The notes under the pieces are model-generated. The model was not told the origin of the DNA, did no database searches, and saw only the letters and a list, made by a program, of their open reading frames with translations. 64,000 bases of DNA from JACTOJ01 sp032335695. Its GTDB lineage: Bacteria; Bacillota; Clostridia; Clostridiales; Clostridiaceae. A program made the position numbers and the translations under genes. Positions 7,752-15,938 of the stretch are shown piece after piece. Within the stretch, counting starts at the first letter, position 1. Every line of letters starts with the position of its first letter. Location: assembly GCF_032335695.1 (NCBI RefSeq), contig NZ_JACTOJ010000011.1, positions 62,001 through 126,000 of the forward strand. The letters are read 5' to 3'.

Positions 7752-8765
7752 ATGAATATTTTTGAAAACTATACTCTAAAAAGCATGACTGTGAGGAACA
7801 AGCTTGTAATGCCTCCAATGTGCATGTATTCATCTGACAGCACAGGTATAGCGAATGACTTTCACTACAATCATTATATTACCAGGGCTATTGGAGGTGT
7901 TGGTTTTATAATATTGGAATCTACAGGAGTTGCTAAGAATGGAAGAACCACAGACAATGATTTGGGCATTTGGGAAGATTCCCAAATAGAAGGTTTAAAA
8001 AATATTGTAAGCGGCTCTAAAAAATATGGAGCTAGGATTGCAGTACAATTAAACCATGGAGGAAGAAAATATGAAGGAAAAGCAGGTGAAGTGGTAGCAC
8101 CAAGTGCAGTTAAATTTGATGAAAACAGTCCTCTTCCTAAGGAGTTATCTAAGGAAGAAATAAAAGAAATTATATTAGACTTTAAAAAGGCAGCTGAAAG
8201 AGCGGATAAAGCTGGTTTTGATGCAATAGAGGTGCATGGGGCTCATGGATATTTAATACATCAGTTTTTATCACCTCTTTCCAATTTAAGACAGGATGAG
8301 TATGGAGGAAATCTAAAAAATAGAACAAGATTTCTTAAAGAAGTGCTTCAGGCTATAACTGAAGTTTGGCCAAAGGAAAAACCGATTTTGCTGCGAGTTT
8401 CAGCGTATGATTATAAAGATGGTGGGATAAATATAAATGATATGATTCAAATAGTAAATGAGGTTAAACAATATATTGATATGGTTCATGTAAGTACAGG
8501 AGGACTTATTCAAGCAGCTATAAAGGCTTATCCAGGATATCAGATTAAGTTTTCAGAGGCTATAAAAGCAGAGTGCAATATTCCGACTATAGCTGTTGGA
8601 CTTATAACAGACATTAATATGGCTGAAGAAATAGTATCAAATGGCAGAGCAGATTTAGTAGCTATTGGAAGAGAACTTTTGAGGAATCCATACTTTGTAT
8701 TAAATGCAGCCAAATTTAAAAACCAAATGATAGAATATCCAATTCAATATAGTGGTGCTTTTTAA
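7752..8765 (+). CDS. namA: NAD(P)H:flavin oxidoreductase, old yellow enzyme (YqjM/NamA type)
   Basis: FMN-dependent ene-reductase of 337 residues that reduces alpha,beta-unsaturated carbonyls and nitro compounds. It has a TIM barrel with the YqjM-type N-terminus: Cys24 in PPMCMYS, which tunes FMN in that subfamily. It also has the substrate-binding HGAH pair followed by Tyr in EVHGAHGYLIHQFLSP, the QLNHGGRK segment, and the C-terminal GRADLVAIGRELLRNP phosphate-binding region. It is divergent from the HxlR regulator and ends at a strong hairpin. A role in detoxifying electrophiles is likely from family and context; the physiological substrate is unknown. Confidence 0.9.
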   Translation: MNIFENYTLKSMTVRNKLVMPPMCMYSSDSTGIANDFHYNHYITRAIGGVGFIILESTGVAKNGRTTDNDLGIWEDSQIEGLKNIVSGSKKYGARIAVQLNHGGRKYEGKAGEVVAPSAVKFDENSPLPKELSKEEIKEIILDFKKAAERADKAGFDAIEVHGAHGYLIHQFLSPLSNLRQDEYGGNLKNRTRFLKEVLQAITEVWPKEKPILLRVSAYDYKDGGININDMIQIVNEVKQYIDMVHVSTGGLIQAAIKAYPGYQIKFSEAIKAECNIPTIAVGLITDINMAEEIVSNGRADLVAIGRELLRNPYFVLNAAKFKNQMIEYPIQYSGAF

Positions 8766-8780
8766 TAAGTCTAATTTTTA

Positions 8781-8832
8781 AAAAACCGCTTCAGTAAAAC
8801 TAGCTTGCATAAGTTTTGCTGAAGCGGTTTTA
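8781..8832 (+). terminator. Terminator after old-yellow-enzyme gene
   Basis: AAAACCGCTTCAGTAAAAC pairs with GTTTTGCTGAAGCGGTTTT (one mismatch), a very stable 19-bp stem ending in TTTT. Confidence 0.8.
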
Positions 8833-8859
8833 GTCATATACTTTTTAATTTATAAGAAT

Positions 8860-8873
8860 ATGATTTTAATCAC
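8860..8873. promoter_or_regulatory. FNR-like box upstream of the Crp/Fnr gene
   Basis: ATGAT-TTTA-ATCAC resembles the FNR consensus TTGAT-N4-ATCAA and is close to the box before the cupin gene. It lies 167 bp before the regulator start, which suggests autoregulation. The -10 expected for a -41.5 site is weak here. Confidence 0.5.
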
Positions 8874-9039
8874 AATTTTATAAATTAAAAATTTGTACGG
8901 TAAAAACATTTCTTTAGAAGGGCAGGCTGTGTTTTTTAACATGGCCATTTTTGCATCGGTAGCATATGTTACGGAAATAATATGAAGAATATAGTAAGAT
9001 AAATGTATGGATTTAATCAATAGCAGAGGAGCGGATATT

Positions 9040-9753
9040 ATGCATAATCACTGCAAAAACTGCTGCAATAATTGCAGGGGAGAACTTTGTGCCAGCAAAG
9101 TGCCTATATTTGAAAATTTAAATGAAGAAGAACTGGTGGAAGTCGTAAATACAATTAATCATAAAGAATATAGCAAGGGAGATACTATTTTTACTGAGGG
9201 CAATACAGCTAGTACTCTTTACTTTGTAAACGAAGGAAAAATAAAATTATATAAATATACTAAGGACGGTAAGGAACAGATACTTCATGTGCTTTCAGAG
9301 GGAGATTTTTTTGGCGAATTGGACCTCATAAAGCCTTCACAATATGGTTTCAACGCTAAGGCTATAGTTAATTCAAAGATATGTACTCTTACTAAAGAAG
9401 AAATGAAAGCCATAATGCTAAGAAAACCTGAGATAGGAATAAAACTTTTAGAAACCATGGGGGAAAGGTTATCCAAGGTAGAAAATCTAGTACAAAATTT
9501 AGCTACCAATGATGTGGATTCTCGAATGGCTTATTTAATTATGGATTTGATGGAGAAATACGGAGAAAAATCAGAAGAAAATATATCAGTAAAATTGCCT
9601 CTGTCTAGAGAAGAAATGGCCAATTATATTGGAGTTACCAGAGAAACTATCAGCAGAAAATTAAAAAAATTTGAAGAAGAGAAGCTGATAGAATTGGTAG
9701 GAACAAAAAATATTTTGATTTTAGATGAAGAAGGCTTAAAAGATTATATTTAA
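9040..9753 (+). CDS. Crp/Fnr-family regulator with Cys-rich N-terminus
   Basis: A 237-residue regulator. The N-terminus has five cysteines in CKNCCNNCRGELC, then a cNMP-binding-type beta-roll (about 20-130: KGDTIFTEGN, EGDFFGELDL), a dimerisation helix, and a C-terminal HTH_Crp with SREEMANYIGVTRETISRKLKKF. Clustered N-terminal cysteines are how FNR proteins hold an oxygen- or NO-sensitive Fe-S cluster, so redox sensing is a reasonable inference. The start at 9040 has an AGAGGAG site; an in-frame ATG at 9007 has none. FNR-like boxes lie upstream of this gene and of the following cupin gene. Confidence 0.88.
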   Translation: MHNHCKNCCNNCRGELCASKVPIFENLNEEELVEVVNTINHKEYSKGDTIFTEGNTASTLYFVNEGKIKLYKYTKDGKEQILHVLSEGDFFGELDLIKPSQYGFNAKAIVNSKICTLTKEEMKAIMLRKPEIGIKLLETMGERLSKVENLVQNLATNDVDSRMAYLIMDLMEKYGEKSEENISVKLPLSREEMANYIGVTRETISRKLKKFEEEKLIELVGTKNILILDEEGLKDYI

Positions 9754-9779
9754 TTTAGGATATGATTTAAAACAAAATT

Positions 9780-9821
9780 TTGATTTAAATCACATTCAAG
9801 TCATGTTAAAGGTTTTATACT
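9780..9821 (+). promoter_or_regulatory. FNR-type activator site and -10 for the cupin gene
   Basis: TTGAT-TTAA-ATCAC at 9780-9793 differs from the FNR consensus by one base. The -10 TATACT is at 9816-9821, giving a predicted +1 near 9828 and a box centre at -41.5, the classic class II activator position. The box also sits in a larger near-perfect 15-bp inverted repeat (about 9764-9791) just after the regulator stop codon. Confidence 0.7.
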
Positions 9822-9866
9822 GAATACATAAGAAGAACAAATAATAAGTGTTTGGAGGGAAAGCGA

Positions 9867-10208
9867 ATGAAAGGGAAATTTTTCAAGAATATAGAGATTG
9901 CAAAGGCATTATTACTTAAGGAAGATGTGGCTTATGCACCAGGTCAAGTGGTAAGTAAGACATTAGTACAGACTAACAATGTAGGAATAACCTTATTTTC
10001 TTTTGATAAAGGTGAAGAGATAAGCGCTCATTCAGCACCAGGAGATGCATTAATTTATGTATCAGAAGGGACTGCGGCTGTAACAATTGGAGATAATGAG
10101 CCGGAAATTGTTACAGAGGGAAAGCTTATAGTTATGCCAGCTAATGTGCCACATGCGGTGATGGCAGCAGAAAAATTTAAAATGATGTTGATAGTGGTAA
10201 AAGGTTAA
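9867..10208 (+). CDS. Small cupin-domain protein
   Basis: A 113-residue single-domain cupin. Motif 1 is degenerate (GEEISAHSAPGDALIYVSEG keeps one His) and motif 2 is VMPANVPHAVMA with its His. Metal binding is therefore possible but may be incomplete. The ATG at 9867 has GGAGGG 7 nt upstream. It lies directly after the Crp/Fnr gene behind its own predicted FNR-dependent promoter, so it is probably that regulator's target in an oxygen- or NO-related response. A terminator follows at 10227-10254. The reaction, if any, is unknown. Confidence 0.85.
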   Translation: MKGKFFKNIEIAKALLLKEDVAYAPGQVVSKTLVQTNNVGITLFSFDKGEEISAHSAPGDALIYVSEGTAAVTIGDNEPEIVTEGKLIVMPANVPHAVMAAEKFKMMLIVVKG

Positions 10209-10226
10209 CTTAATATTTAACAACTT

Positions 10227-10254
10227 AAAGGTCATGTTTTTACATGACTTTTTT
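10227..10254 (+). terminator. Terminator after cupin gene
   Basis: GTCATGT and ACATGAC form a short stem with a 4-nt loop, followed by TTTTTT. Confidence 0.85.
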
Positions 10255-10383
10255 GTATTGGAAAAGTATAATGTTAAAAGCATAAGAGTAAAAAACTCTA
10301 TAGAAAAATTTTTTACATTGAAATCTTGGTAAGATTAATAATAAAATTCTATTATAGTTATAAGAGCAAAGGATAGATTATAT

Positions 10384-11274
10384 ATGAAAGTAGAATTTTT
10401 AGAAAGAGAAAAAGTAAAAGCTTTTGGGGATTACTGCAAAAAGCACAGAAAAGAATTGGATGACTCTTTTCTGTATGATGAGGACCTAGAAAGCTTCCAG
10501 CCTGGAAAGGATAATCCTACTTATGTTATCACTAAGGATGAAGAGATAACCGCAGCTATATCTCTTATAATTGATGATTACGACAGGAAGGGAAAAAAAG
10601 CTAGATTTAGAATATTTCATTCAGAAATAGAAGACGTAGAGTGCTATGACATGCTGTTTAAAGCTATAATGAGACATACAGAACAATTTAATAAAGTATT
10701 TTTATTCATACCTATAAAAAATGTAAAATTGATTCAGTTTATTGAGGCCTTAAATTTTAAGGTAGAGAGATATTCCTTTCTTTTTCTAAGAGAAGCTGAA
10801 GAAGCGAAGGAGTTATCTTTGTATAAAGATTATGAGATTAGAAATTTTCAAGTAAATAGGGATGAGGAAATTTGGTGCAGCATTAGAAATGCAGCCTTTG
10901 CGCATCTCCAAGGCAGTGAAACACCCATGACACCGGATATGATTCCTAAAAGACTTTTGGGCAGTGACTATGTGGAAGGCGGAATGATGATACTATACAA
11001 CAGAGAAAAACCTGTAGGAGTAGTTAGAGTAGGAACAGACGAATATGAAAATTTACCAGTTATGTATATAGGACCTCTTGCGATTATACCTGAATATCAG
11101 GGCATGGGTCTTGGCAGAAATCTTTTAAGAGCTGCTTTAGCTTTTGTTAAAGAAAGAGGCTGCAGCAGAACTCTTCTTTCTGTAAATGCAGAAAATGATA
11201 GAGCAAAGAGGTTGTATTTGCAGGAAGGTTTTAAAGAAGCAGAAGCGGTGGTTTGCTATAAATATGATTTGTAA
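10384..11274 (+). CDS. GNAT-family N-acetyltransferase (two-domain)
   Basis: A 296-residue protein. The C-terminal half is a canonical GNAT domain: the beta4 segment VMYIGPLAIIPEYQ, the acetyl-CoA pyrophosphate loop QGMGLGRNLL, and the NAENDRAKRLYLQEGF motif. The N-terminal ~140 residues look like a second, degenerate GNAT-like fold. The acceptor substrate cannot be predicted. It is monocistronic between terminators at 10254 and 11312. Confidence 0.88.
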   Translation: MKVEFLEREKVKAFGDYCKKHRKELDDSFLYDEDLESFQPGKDNPTYVITKDEEITAAISLIIDDYDRKGKKARFRIFHSEIEDVECYDMLFKAIMRHTEQFNKVFLFIPIKNVKLIQFIEALNFKVERYSFLFLREAEEAKELSLYKDYEIRNFQVNRDEEIWCSIRNAAFAHLQGSETPMTPDMIPKRLLGSDYVEGGMMILYNREKPVGVVRVGTDEYENLPVMYIGPLAIIPEYQGMGLGRNLLRAALAFVKERGCSRTLLSVNAENDRAKRLYLQEGFKEAEAVVCYKYDL

Positions 11275-11279
11275 CAAAT

Positions 11280-11312
11280 AAGGCGTGGTGGTAATATTTA
11301 CACCATGCCTTT
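11280..11312. terminator. Bidirectional terminator between GNAT and hsmA-like genes
   Basis: AGGCGTGGTG pairs with CACCATGCCT (one G-U), with T-rich sequence after it on the + strand. It separates two convergent genes. Confidence 0.7.
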
Positions 11313-11336
11313 ATTAATCGGCTTTCATAAAAATTA

Positions 11337-11705
11337 TTATTTAGACATTCCGGCAATCATTCCGGATATGTAAGGAATGAGCCAAATAAGCCATACAAAG
11401 ATGCTAAATTTGTGGAAATTTTCTTTGGACTTCTTATTATTTTTTATTAAAACAAAGGTTGCCCAAAGTGCATGAAAAATCATTAGAAGAATGGCAGCAA
11501 GACCAGTTATACCATGAAAATTAAATTGGAAGCCGCTGCTGTTTAGCTTGCTCATTAGGGTTGTGCCAGTAGCATCAAATATTAATCCGATAAAAAACAT
11601 TACTAAATGCCACTTTTTTAGTTCACCTTGATTTTTTTCACTCCATACTCCTATGGTATAAAATACTAGAGCTAAGGTTATAGAAATTATAGCGTATATT
11701 AACAT
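11337..11705 (-). CDS. HsmA family membrane protein
   Basis: A 122-residue protein with four hydrophobic helices. Overall it resembles the HsmA (TIGR03987-type) family: an N-terminal YAIISITLALVFYTIGVW helix, a Lys-Trp-His cluster (KKWHLVMFFIGLIFDATG), and a TGLAAILLMIFHALWA helix with a His that may bind heme or metal. No enzymatic role is established. A GGAGG site precedes the start. It is monocistronic and reads toward the shared terminator. Confidence 0.8.
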   Translation of the reverse strand: MLIYAIISITLALVFYTIGVWSEKNQGELKKWHLVMFFIGLIFDATGTTLMSKLNSSGFQFNFHGITGLAAILLMIFHALWATFVLIKNNKKSKENFHKFSIFVWLIWLIPYISGMIAGMSK

Positions 11706-11850
11706 AGAAATTCCTCCTAATAGTTATTTAAATATATTCTTCCATGAAATTTATTATAGTATGGGTATGTGACCTCAATGTGACCTAAAGCCGTTTATTT
11801 ATATTTAGTTTGAAGCAAATTTATATTTTTGGTATTATCATTTATATATG

Positions 11851-11900
11851 GATATGTTTTAAACCAGTGTAAAAATCAACACTGATTTAAAACAGGACCA
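11851..11900. repeat. Dispersed hairpin repeat, copy 1
   Basis: GTTTTAAACCAGTGT pairs with ACACTGATTTAAAAC around an 8-nt loop. The same element occurs inverted at 28216-28264 with nearly identical sequence, including the shared AAAAATCAACA and CTGATTTAAAACAGGACC-like segments. Here it lies about 90 bp upstream of the LacI regulator start. Confidence 0.7.
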
Positions 11901-11987
11901 AATTTAATTAGAAGGCTACGGCGCAAAAGTACCTATTAAAACAAGGGTATAGGCATAAATAGTATTTTTAGTGTAGAGGTGAAATTT

Positions 11988-12974
11988 TTGGCTAATATAA
12001 AAGATGTAGCAAAATACTGCGGTGTATCAGCTATGACTGTTTCAAGAGCACTTAATAACAGCAATGAAATATCTTTTGAAACTAAAAAAAGAATATTGAA
12101 AGCTTGTGAAGAACTTGGCTATAAGCCTAATTCTGCTGCGAAAAGCTTAATTACAAAAAAGACTAAGATGATAGGACTAGTGATTCCGGATATCACCAAT
12201 CAATATTATGCAAATGTAAGTAAGGGGGTGAGCTCCTTTATAGAAGGATATGGATATGGCTTAGTACTGTGCAATAGTGACAGAAAAAAATCTAATGAAA
12301 AAGGCTATTTAGAGTTTTTAACTGAAGGCAGGGTGGACGGAATAATAGTGCTGCCTGTAAATCCTAAAAAAGAAGATTATGAGGATATAGCAAAGCAGAT
12401 ACCTTTAGTCATGGCGGATAATTATGCAGAAGGTCTAGAAGTTAGTGTTGTAACTACAGATAATTATCTTGGGGGAACAAAAATTATTGAGCATCTGATA
12501 AAGCAAGGCTACAAAAGAATTGGAATAATTCTAGGTGGAGAAGGGTCTACTGCGTCTAATGAAAGATTCAGAGCTTATAAGGATGAGCTTATAAAAAATA
12601 ATATTCAATTCGATAAAGATATAGTTATGCACAGTAATGCTACCTTTGATGAAGGTTACAGCTTGGGAGAAAAGCTTATAAAAAAAGGCGTAGATTGTAT
12701 TTTTGCAATTAACGATACAGTGGCTATGGGCATAATAAAGTATTGCTACCTAAATAGTATAAGTATACCTAAGGATTTAGGCATAGCAGGCTATGATAAT
12801 ATTGAACAGGCCTCCATGCTTCCTATACCTCTCACTACTGTAGACCAGAATGATAGATTATTAGGTAAAACAGCTGCACAGCTGCTTTTAGACAAACTCA
12901 CCGGGAATGCTAGGGAGAATCAAAAAATAACACTGAAACCTAAGCTTATTATAAGAAAAACTTGCGGTGAGTAA
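11988..12974 (+). CDS. LacI-family regulator of the uronate module
   Basis: A 328-residue repressor-type protein. The N-terminal HTH is NIKDVAKYCGVSAMTVSRALNN with the hinge helix PNSAAKSL, followed by a periplasmic-binding-protein-like sugar domain (IGLVIPDITNQYYA through GYDNIEQASMLPIPLTTV). The TTG at 11988 is chosen because GAGGTG at 11977-11981 sits 6 nt upstream and it gives the usual LacI N-terminus; a GTG at 11979 overlaps that site. Two identical palindromes just downstream, in the kduI promoter, are its likely operators. The inducer is probably a uronate-derived metabolite (inference). Confidence 0.9.
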   Translation: MANIKDVAKYCGVSAMTVSRALNNSNEISFETKKRILKACEELGYKPNSAAKSLITKKTKMIGLVIPDITNQYYANVSKGVSSFIEGYGYGLVLCNSDRKKSNEKGYLEFLTEGRVDGIIVLPVNPKKEDYEDIAKQIPLVMADNYAEGLEVSVVTTDNYLGGTKIIEHLIKQGYKRIGIILGGEGSTASNERFRAYKDELIKNNIQFDKDIVMHSNATFDEGYSLGEKLIKKGVDCIFAINDTVAMGIIKYCYLNSISIPKDLGIAGYDNIEQASMLPIPLTTVDQNDRLLGKTAAQLLLDKLTGNARENQKITLKPKLIIRKTCGE

Positions 12975-12985
12975 AGGATAAGCAA

Positions 12986-13072
12986 TTGACTATTATGCTT
13001 TTAAAATATATAATTAGGCTATAGTGCGTTAACGTTAACGTAGCCTGATTGCATTTTTCGTTAACGTTAACG
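12986..13072 (+). promoter_or_regulatory. kduI promoter with twin palindromic operators
   Basis: TTGACT (12986-12991), a 17-bp spacer and TATAAT (13009-13014) form a near-consensus sigma-A promoter. Two identical 14-mers CGTTAACGTTAACG lie at 13027-13040 and 13059-13072, with centres 32 bp apart (about three helical turns), downstream of the expected start at ~13021. The CG-centred dyad is typical of LacI-family operators; binding here would block elongation or clearance. Confidence 0.85.
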
Positions 13073-13097
13073 AAAAAATGATTTTGGAGGTATATAT

Positions 13098-13928
13098 ATG
13101 GATATTAGATATTCAAACCATTTTGAGGATGTAAAAAAATATGATACTGCAGATTTAAGAAGACATTTCCTAATAGAAGATCTTTTTGTTAAAGGTGAAA
13201 TAAAAATGGTGTACAGCCATATAGATAGAATAATTGTTGCTGGCGTTGTCCCTGCAGACAAGCCTTTGGTCCTTGAGGGAAGCAAAGAGCTGGCTTGTGA
13301 CTATTTTCTTGAAAGAAGAGAACTGGGAGTAATTAATATAGGCGGAGTTGGGGTAGTTACTTTGGATGGAGAAAAATATGAATTAGCTTCAAAGGATGGA
13401 CTTTATGTTGGCATGGGGACAAAGGAAGTGAAATTTGAAAGCAAGGACATTAATAATCCTGCTAAATTTTACTTAAACAGTGCTACAGCTCACAAAACTT
13501 ATCCTACTGTAAAAATAGGGTTGGATAAAGCTAATAAGGTTCACTGCGGCAGCGACGAAGAATGCAATAAGAGAACTATAAATCAATATGTTCATCCTGC
13601 AGTATGTGAAAGCTGTCAGCTAGCAATGGGAATGACGGTATTAGAGCCAGGCAGCATATGGAACACCATGCCCTGCCATACTCATGAAAGAAGAATGGAA
13701 GTATACTTATACTTTAATATAGATGCGGATAATGTGGTTTTTCATCTTATGGGAAGACCAGATGAGACAAGACATATAGTTATGAAGAACGAACAGGCTG
13801 TCATATCACCTAGCTGGTCAATTCACTCGGGTGTAGGAACTAAGAACTATACCTTTATCTGGGGAATGGTTGGAGAAAATAAGACCTTCACAGATATGGA
13901 TAATGTAGCAACTGGAGATTTAAGATAA
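13098..13928 (+). CDS. kduI: 5-keto-4-deoxyuronate isomerase
   Basis: Isomerises 5-keto-4-deoxyuronate (from unsaturated uronic acids released by lyases) to 2,5-diketo-3-deoxygluconate. At 276 residues it has the normal length and is colinear with KduI. Visible features are the double-cupin metal site HTHERRMEVYLYF, the N-terminal LRRHFLIEDLF and GVVPADKPL segments, and the C-terminal SIHSGVGTKNYTFIWGM with its second metal His. GGAGG precedes the start. The promoter with two LacI operators indicates substrate induction. KduD and the KDG kinase/aldolase needed downstream are not in this window. Confidence 0.96.
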   Translation: MDIRYSNHFEDVKKYDTADLRRHFLIEDLFVKGEIKMVYSHIDRIIVAGVVPADKPLVLEGSKELACDYFLERRELGVINIGGVGVVTLDGEKYELASKDGLYVGMGTKEVKFESKDINNPAKFYLNSATAHKTYPTVKIGLDKANKVHCGSDEECNKRTINQYVHPAVCESCQLAMGMTVLEPGSIWNTMPCHTHERRMEVYLYFNIDADNVVFHLMGRPDETRHIVMKNEQAVISPSWSIHSGVGTKNYTFIWGMVGENKTFTDMDNVATGDLR

Positions 13929-14091
13929 GGAGAAGCCAGCTTTTTCATCAAACAGCAAATCTTGTTTAGCGCTAATTGTGAAATCAAAAGGCAAGAAGAG
14001 CAGAATTGAGGTTCTGTTCTGTGCTTTTGTACATATGAAAATAATGATACAATTTGTGTAATCGATTTTAAGACGATTTTGGGAGGATTTT

Positions 14092-15912
14092 ATGAATACC
14101 TTATCTGAAATTAAAGAGGCTTTGATTTATGGCATTGATAACAATTATGTTGTATTTCCTGAAGCTAGAAATAAGGAGATAATTAAATGTATAAAGGCAA
14201 ACAATCAAAATAGGCAACAGCTGCTTCATATCAAGGAAAATGCAGAGAAAGCCTTAAAAGAACCTTCACCCACTATAAGCTTTAAAATATTTAAGGAATT
14301 TGAGAGCACAGGAAAAAGACTTATATTTGAGGATGCATATTTCGGAAGAAGAAAACAATTATTTTCTTTAGTACTCGCATATATGTTTGAAGATAAGCCG
14401 GAGTATAAAGAAGCTATTGAAGAGAAGCTGTGGGAATGGTGTGATTTGTATAGCTGGGAACTGCCTGCTCATTTTAGTATGCGTTCAGAAGAAAGTATGG
14501 AAGGAGATTTGCTGCCGGATAAGACCATTGCTCTTTTCGCAGCAGAAAGCGCTTTCTTTTTCGCAGAAATAATATCATTAACTGGTGAGGAATTAGATGA
14601 ATTCCTGATATTAAGACTAAAAAAAGAGATATTCAGACGAGTTATTGAGCCCTTTATGAGAAATAGCTATTGGTGGGAAGGTGCAAAAATGAATTGGGCC
14701 TCTGTATGTGCAGGTTCTGTTGGAGCAGCAGCTATTTACCTTGTGGAAGATATAGAGGAACTTTCGGCTATAATACAGAGAGTGCTGAAGTCTATGGAGG
14801 CTTACCTTGGAAGCTTTGATAAGGATGGAGTCACCGGGGAAGGATTATCCTATTGGAGCTATGGCTTTGGTTTCTACAGCATTTTTGCACAAATACTTAA
14901 AGAAAGAACCTGCAGTAAGCTTTCTCTTCTTACTGGTGATAAAAAAATAAAAAATATTGCAGCCTTACCTCAGGTGCTGCAGTTTCCTTCAGGCTATTTT
15001 GTTAATTTTTCAGATGCAGCTTATGAGAAGTGGAAGGGAGACTGCGGACTTTTTGCAAGGCTAGAAAAAGAACTTAATTTAACTGGATATAATTACGAAA
15101 ATGCTGAGGACATATTTGATGATAACACTTTTAGATGGGCAGCAATGGTAAGAAAGCTATTTTGGTATTATGACTGTGGTCAAGCTAAAAATTCTACTTT
15201 AGGAAGTTACTATTTTAGCGAATCCCAGTGGGTAGTGGATAGGAAAATAAAAAATGGTAGATTTTCGGCTTTTGCTGCTAAAGGTGGTAATAATGATGAA
15301 CCGCATAATCATAATGATTTAGGTCATTTTATACTTCACAATAATGGCGAAAATATATTTATTGATATTGGAGCACCTGAGTATGTAAAAGATTATTTTA
15401 GAGATGAAACAAGATACAGCTTCCTTGCAGCAGCTTCTTTAGGACATTCTGTTCCCGAGATAAATCATCATCAGCAGGGATATGGCAAGAAGTGTTATGC
15501 AGAGGTAGTAAAATATAAAAGCAATGCCCCAAGCACATTGTTTAGTCTTGATTTGACTAAAGCTTATTTTTATGATGAACTTTTAAAATTTCAGAGAGAT
15601 TTCATTTGGAATTCAGATTTATTAGAGCTTAAAATAGAGGACAGCTTTAAATTTAACAAGAAAGATAATGAAATCAGAGAAGCTTTTATAACAGCTTTTA
15701 GACCTGAGTTAGTAAGCAGAGGGAAAGTAAGAATTGAGGCAGCAAATTCTTTTTTAGAGCTTTCTTATGATGAGCAATTTGAATGCAGCATAGAAGATTG
15801 TAAGCTAAAAGATCATGATGGAAAGGATAGAATAGTGTATAGGATATCTATTTCAATAAAGGCTGATGAAGAAAGTTCTTATGCATTTAGAATAAATTTG
15901 TATAATAAATAA
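14092..15912 (+). CDS. Heparinase II/III family polysaccharide lyase-like protein
   Basis: A 606-residue protein. The N-terminal ~330 residues are an alpha/alpha-toroid, and the remainder a heparinase II/III beta-sandwich with the conserved NDEPHNHNDLGHFILH and FIDIGAPEY segments. It has no signal peptide, so it probably acts on imported oligosaccharides in the cytoplasm, releasing unsaturated uronic acids that feed KduI. It follows kduI by 163 bp and is 26 bp from the next gene; a weak second promoter may lie in the gap. The exact glycan (heparinoid, alginate, other) is not determined. Confidence 0.88.
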   Translation: MNTLSEIKEALIYGIDNNYVVFPEARNKEIIKCIKANNQNRQQLLHIKENAEKALKEPSPTISFKIFKEFESTGKRLIFEDAYFGRRKQLFSLVLAYMFEDKPEYKEAIEEKLWEWCDLYSWELPAHFSMRSEESMEGDLLPDKTIALFAAESAFFFAEIISLTGEELDEFLILRLKKEIFRRVIEPFMRNSYWWEGAKMNWASVCAGSVGAAAIYLVEDIEELSAIIQRVLKSMEAYLGSFDKDGVTGEGLSYWSYGFGFYSIFAQILKERTCSKLSLLTGDKKIKNIAALPQVLQFPSGYFVNFSDAAYEKWKGDCGLFARLEKELNLTGYNYENAEDIFDDNTFRWAAMVRKLFWYYDCGQAKNSTLGSYYFSESQWVVDRKIKNGRFSAFAAKGGNNDEPHNHNDLGHFILHNNGENIFIDIGAPEYVKDYFRDETRYSFLAAASLGHSVPEINHHQQGYGKKCYAEVVKYKSNAPSTLFSLDLTKAYFYDELLKFQRDFIWNSDLLELKIEDSFKFNKKDNEIREAFITAFRPELVSRGKVRIEAANSFLELSYDEQFECSIEDCKLKDHDGKDRIVYRISISIKADEESSYAFRINLYNK

Positions 15913-15938
15913 ATTCATATAAAATGAGGAGAGTAATT

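Noticed and set aside
8937..8995. Further copy of the TGTTTTA/TTTAAAACA hairpin family (GGCTGTGTTTTTTAACATGG)
   Set aside because: Only the left end matches; the right end lacks TTTAAAACA, so similarity is too weak to count.
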